From SB11 sp943370295 (GTDB lineage: Bacteria > Bacteroidota > Bacteroidia > UBA8524), in NCBI GenBank assembly GCA_943370295.1, contig CALRQL020000005.1, positions 62,001 to 126,000 of the forward strand: a stretch of 64,000 bases of DNA, in the 5' to 3' direction. Positions 61,559-64,000 of this stretch are shown here, in pieces; the first letter of the stretch is position 1; every line of letters starts with the position of its first letter. The notes beneath the pieces were generated by a model, which had not been told where the DNA came from, did no database searches, and worked only from the letters and a program-made list of their open reading frames with translations. The position numbers and the translations under genes were made by a program.

Positions 61559-62092
61559 TTATGCCCCTAAAATTTTTGCATTTACAAAAAAGCGGGTTTT
61601 TACATCCAAATCAACGTTTTGGTTAAGGGCCTTATCCGTTACTGTTTTCACCCTCAGTTTAATTTTATCCTTCATCACATACTCTTTCAGGTTATCGCTC
61701 GTATAATCCAATTCAAGTACACTTAAACCATCGGGAACATCCGTTTTTGAAGCAATTTCTTTTTCGGGCAAACCTTCGGCAGAAATAAACACATTTATCG
61801 ATTTCAAAAAGTCAAGGTTTTGGCCTTGAGGAGATTTTACACTAATTACCATTCCTGCCATTTTAATCTCGTCAACCATATCCTTGCGGGTATCGTTGGC
61901 GCTAAACTGCTCTTCGTAATTGGTTGTAATATCCGGCGTTAGTATATCAAAGGGCAGGTTAATGCCCATATTGGCAGGCACCGTTACCGAGGCAGTATAG
62001 TCTAAATAAAACTCGGTAAGCTTTTCAAGTTTCTTGCAGGCGTTCAAAGTAAGTCCTGCAATGGCAATAAGGATAACAATCAATTTTTTCAT
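61559..62092 (-). CDS. lipoprotein, unknown function
   Basis: 177 aa. Signal (KKLIVILIAIAGLTLNAC) with lipobox LNAC. The mature domain is beta-rich (YLDYTASVTVPANMGINLPF; DKIKLRVKTVTDKALNQNVD), a shape common in small Bacteroidota surface lipoproteins. It starts 12 bp after the dnaG stop in the same direction, so it may share the dnaG transcript. Confidence 0.75.
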   Translation of the reverse strand: MKKLIVILIAIAGLTLNACKKLEKLTEFYLDYTASVTVPANMGINLPFDILTPDITTNYEEQFSANDTRKDMVDEIKMAGMVISVKSPQGQNLDFLKSINVFISAEGLPEKEIASKTDVPDGLSVLELDYTSDNLKEYVMKDKIKLRVKTVTDKALNQNVDLDVKTRFFVNAKILGA

Positions 62093-62103
62093 AGCAATAG
62101 GGG

Positions 62104-64000
62104 TTATTTTATAATTGTTGCCCCAAGCAAATCGGTAATTTGCTTACGGTAATTCAAAAACATCATGTGTTTTTGCAATAATACATCCAATTTTTGGGCC
62201 ACATCCTCTGTTTCAACATCTTGCCCAACTTCACTTTCAAAAGTACCGCTATTAACCGGTGGTAAATCAATCACATTTCCATCTTCATCAATAAACACCG
62301 GTATTTCTTCCTGCTCCATCGTCGGCCCCGGCATCTCAATAATAGTTCCATCTTCGTCTACAAATACCTGCACATTGCTGTTTTCATTAAAAGATGCTTG
62401 AACAGTGACAGGCGTTTCCTCTAGCCTACGCATTTCTTCAAGGTTTTGCTGCATCATCACATCCAGTTTCTTTAGTTTCAGGTGCAACATCACACTATCC
62501 GCATCGTTTGCGTAGTTGTCTTTTATCTCGGTAATATAAATTTCAAACTTCTCTTCCCAATGGGGACTTATTTTGTACTTCTCGGTTAAAAAATCAGCCG
62601 CCTGTGCCACAATCTCCAAGTCCTCACTGTGTAAAAAGAAATTCTCACCCAAAGGTTCCATATTTTCAATGGCGGTTTTCACCATTTGCAACACCCGTTT
62701 GTAAAGGGGATGTTCAAACTCAAATCCATCGGCCTCAATTTGTTGCAGCAAATAATCAGCGACAGTAAACACCGTATCGCGGTAGGGTAAATGACCGTAT
62801 TGCATTAACACCCTTGCCACACCCTTCTCCTGTTCTACACCAATACTTATGGTAGGTTGGGTTTCTTCTTCCCAAAACGGTTCGGCGTTTATGTGTTCAA
62901 GTTCATCCAGCAGCTTGCGTTCTTCGGGGTCTTTTACATCCGTTTTACGGCGTATTTTGTTCACCTCCGCCATCAGCAACTCAGGACCTACCTCAAACAC
63001 CCTTGCACACTCGTTAATAAAAGTGCTGCGGGTTATGCTATCGGTTATTTTGCTAATGCTCTCTACAATATCACGTATGGCCGCCGATTTCTTTATCGGG
63101 TCGTTTTTAGCTTCACCTATCAGTAACTCCGATTTATACAGGATAAAATCCTTCTCGTTTTCGTCGAGGTATTTCTGGAAGGCAGCACCGCCCAATTTCT
63201 GGCAATACGTGTCCGGGTCTTCACCTTCGGGCAGCAGTACCACCTTCACATTCAGCCCTCCTGCCAAAATAATATCAATACCGCGCAAAGCAGCTTTTAT
63301 ACCCGCAGGGTCGCCATCGTATATAATACTTACGTTTTTTGTGAACCGATAGATTTGCTTTACCTGCCCATCAGTAAGTGATGTGCCTGATGAGGCCGCA
63401 ACGTTCTCAATTCCTGCCTGGCTAAGTGTGATAACATCGGTATAGCCTTCTACCAGATAACATTTGTCGTGCTGACGGATGCTGTTTTTGGCGAAGTAAA
63501 TACCGTATAAAATCTCCGACTTTTTGTAAACATCCGTTTCTGGACTGTTTAGGTATTTTGGGCTTTTATCATCTTTTACTAACTGGCGTCCGCCAAAAGC
63601 CACTACTCTGCCGCTAAGGTTATGAAAGGGGAACATTACCCGTTCGCGAAACATATCAAAGGCGCGGCCTTGGTCGTTTACTTTGCTCAATCCTGCTTTT
63701 TGCAGCACATCAAGACTGTAACCAATTTTTACAGCATTATCTGTAAAACTGCCCCACTCCTTCTTTGTGTACCCCAGCCCGAATTTTTTTATGGTTTCAT
63801 CCCTAAAACCTCGTTCGTAAAAGTAGGTTTTGCCAACTGTTTTGCCCTCTTCTTCCTCCCACAAATTGTGTTGAAACTGTTGTGCAGCATACTCAAGGGC
63901 TATAAACAAACTTTCACGTTCGCTGGCAGCGGCCACCGCTTCGGGAGTTTGGTTCTTTTCTTCAACAACCTCAATATTGTACTTGCGGGCTAAGTAGCGT
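62104..64000 (-). CDS. dnaG: DNA primase DnaG (5' end outside window)
   Basis: About 631 codons are visible; the zinc-finger N-terminus lies beyond base 64000. The visible part starts within RYLARKYNIEVVEEKNQTPE. The catalytic core has ERGFRDETIKKFGLGYTKKE and the TOPRIM centre YLVEGYTDVITLSQAG with IIYDGDPAGIKAALRG. The C-terminal region holds a helicase-interaction domain and, near residues 510-570, a duplicated acidic motif (VFVDEDGTIIEMP and VFIDEDGNVIDLP). It makes RNA primers at the replication fork. Confidence 0.95.
   Translation of the reverse strand, partial: RYLARKYNIEVVEEKNQTPEAVAAASERESLFIALEYAAQQFQHNLWEEEEGKTVGKTYFYERGFRDETIKKFGLGYTKKEWGSFTDNAVKIGYSLDVLQKAGLSKVNDQGRAFDMFRERVMFPFHNLSGRVVAFGGRQLVKDDKSPKYLNSPETDVYKKSEILYGIYFAKNSIRQHDKCYLVEGYTDVITLSQAGIENVAASSGTSLTDGQVKQIYRFTKNVSIIYDGDPAGIKAALRGIDIILAGGLNVKVVLLPEGEDPDTYCQKLGGAAFQKYLDENEKDFILYKSELLIGEAKNDPIKKSAAIRDIVESISKITDSITRSTFINECARVFEVGPELLMAEVNKIRRKTDVKDPEERKLLDELEHINAEPFWEEETQPTISIGVEQEKGVARVLMQYGHLPYRDTVFTVADYLLQQIEADGFEFEHPLYKRVLQMVKTAIENMEPLGENFFLHSEDLEIVAQAADFLTEKYKISPHWEEKFEIYITEIKDNYANDADSVMLHLKLKKLDVMMQQNLEEMRRLEETPVTVQASFNENSNVQVFVDEDGTIIEMPGPTMEQEEIPVFIDEDGNVIDLPPVNSGTFESEVGQDVETEDVAQKLDVLLQKHMMFLNYRKQITDLLGATIIK

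Noticed and set aside
1..64000. tRNA, rRNA or replication-origin features
   Set aside because: I scanned the intergenic gaps by eye for tRNA arms and rRNA cores and found none; dnaN is present but no DnaA-box cluster or dnaA was seen beside it.

Overview
This 64 kb window comes from a Bacteroidota chromosome. The evidence is: proteins with type IX secretion (T9SS) C-terminal sorting domains, many Bacteroidota-type lipoproteins and outer-membrane barrels, DUF2795 and DUF6029 family proteins, a PpiD/GDP-fucose/DnaG gene set, and promoters with the Bacteroidota -7 element TAnnTTTG lying very close to start codons. Genus cannot be fixed from the sequence. Most of the window is core genome; no rRNA, tRNA, CRISPR array or complete insertion sequence was seen. 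Layout, left part: partial purL (1-2148), a lipoprotein, a transglutaminase-like protein, xerD followed by a decayed copy of its own 3' end inside a repeat cluster (5504-5901), a tandem universal stress protein, a barrel/membrane-protein pair, a winged-helix protein, DUF2795, hflX, osmC-like, a T9SS PKD protein, repeats, an FAD oxidoreductase with no ATG start, DUF6029 and Omp28-like exported proteins, a FabK/nitronate monooxygenase-like enzyme, a cluster of small dispersed repeats (20165-20592), an M16 peptidase, two flavin enzymes, and dnaN. Layout, middle: WG-repeat protein, AraC regulator, TPR protein, SRPBCC-GyrI fusion, LuxE-like enzyme, lipoproteins, a histone-deacetylase-fold enzyme, then an AT-rich membrane-anchored KAP P-loop NTPase (35272-37806) that looks acquired. 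Beside it are two tandem paralogous T9SS FG-GAP adhesin-like proteins (37870-44500), with the last 12 codons of a third copy at 44726-44761. Layout, right part: proS, a low-complexity lipoprotein and a FadL/OmpP1-like barrel, an NfeD-like/flotillin operon, two exported proteins, ppiD, the GDP-L-fucose operon (gmd, a four-helix-bundle S23 gene flanked by inverted repeats, fcl), a polysaccharide-deacetylase-like/FemAB-like pair, an unknown membrane-anchored protein, a lipoprotein and partial dnaG (62104-64000). The main non-coding interest is a family of about 100-bp multi-hairpin repeats (five copies) whose arms change together between copies, other small palindromic repeats (one lies between a promoter and a start codon), an orphan terminator that may mark a small RNA, and a short-leader/leaderless promoter layout at many genes. 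The best candidates for undescribed biology are the solitary KAP NTPase, the covarying repeat family tied to the xerD tail duplication, and the S23 gene carried between inverted repeats inside a sugar-nucleotide operon.
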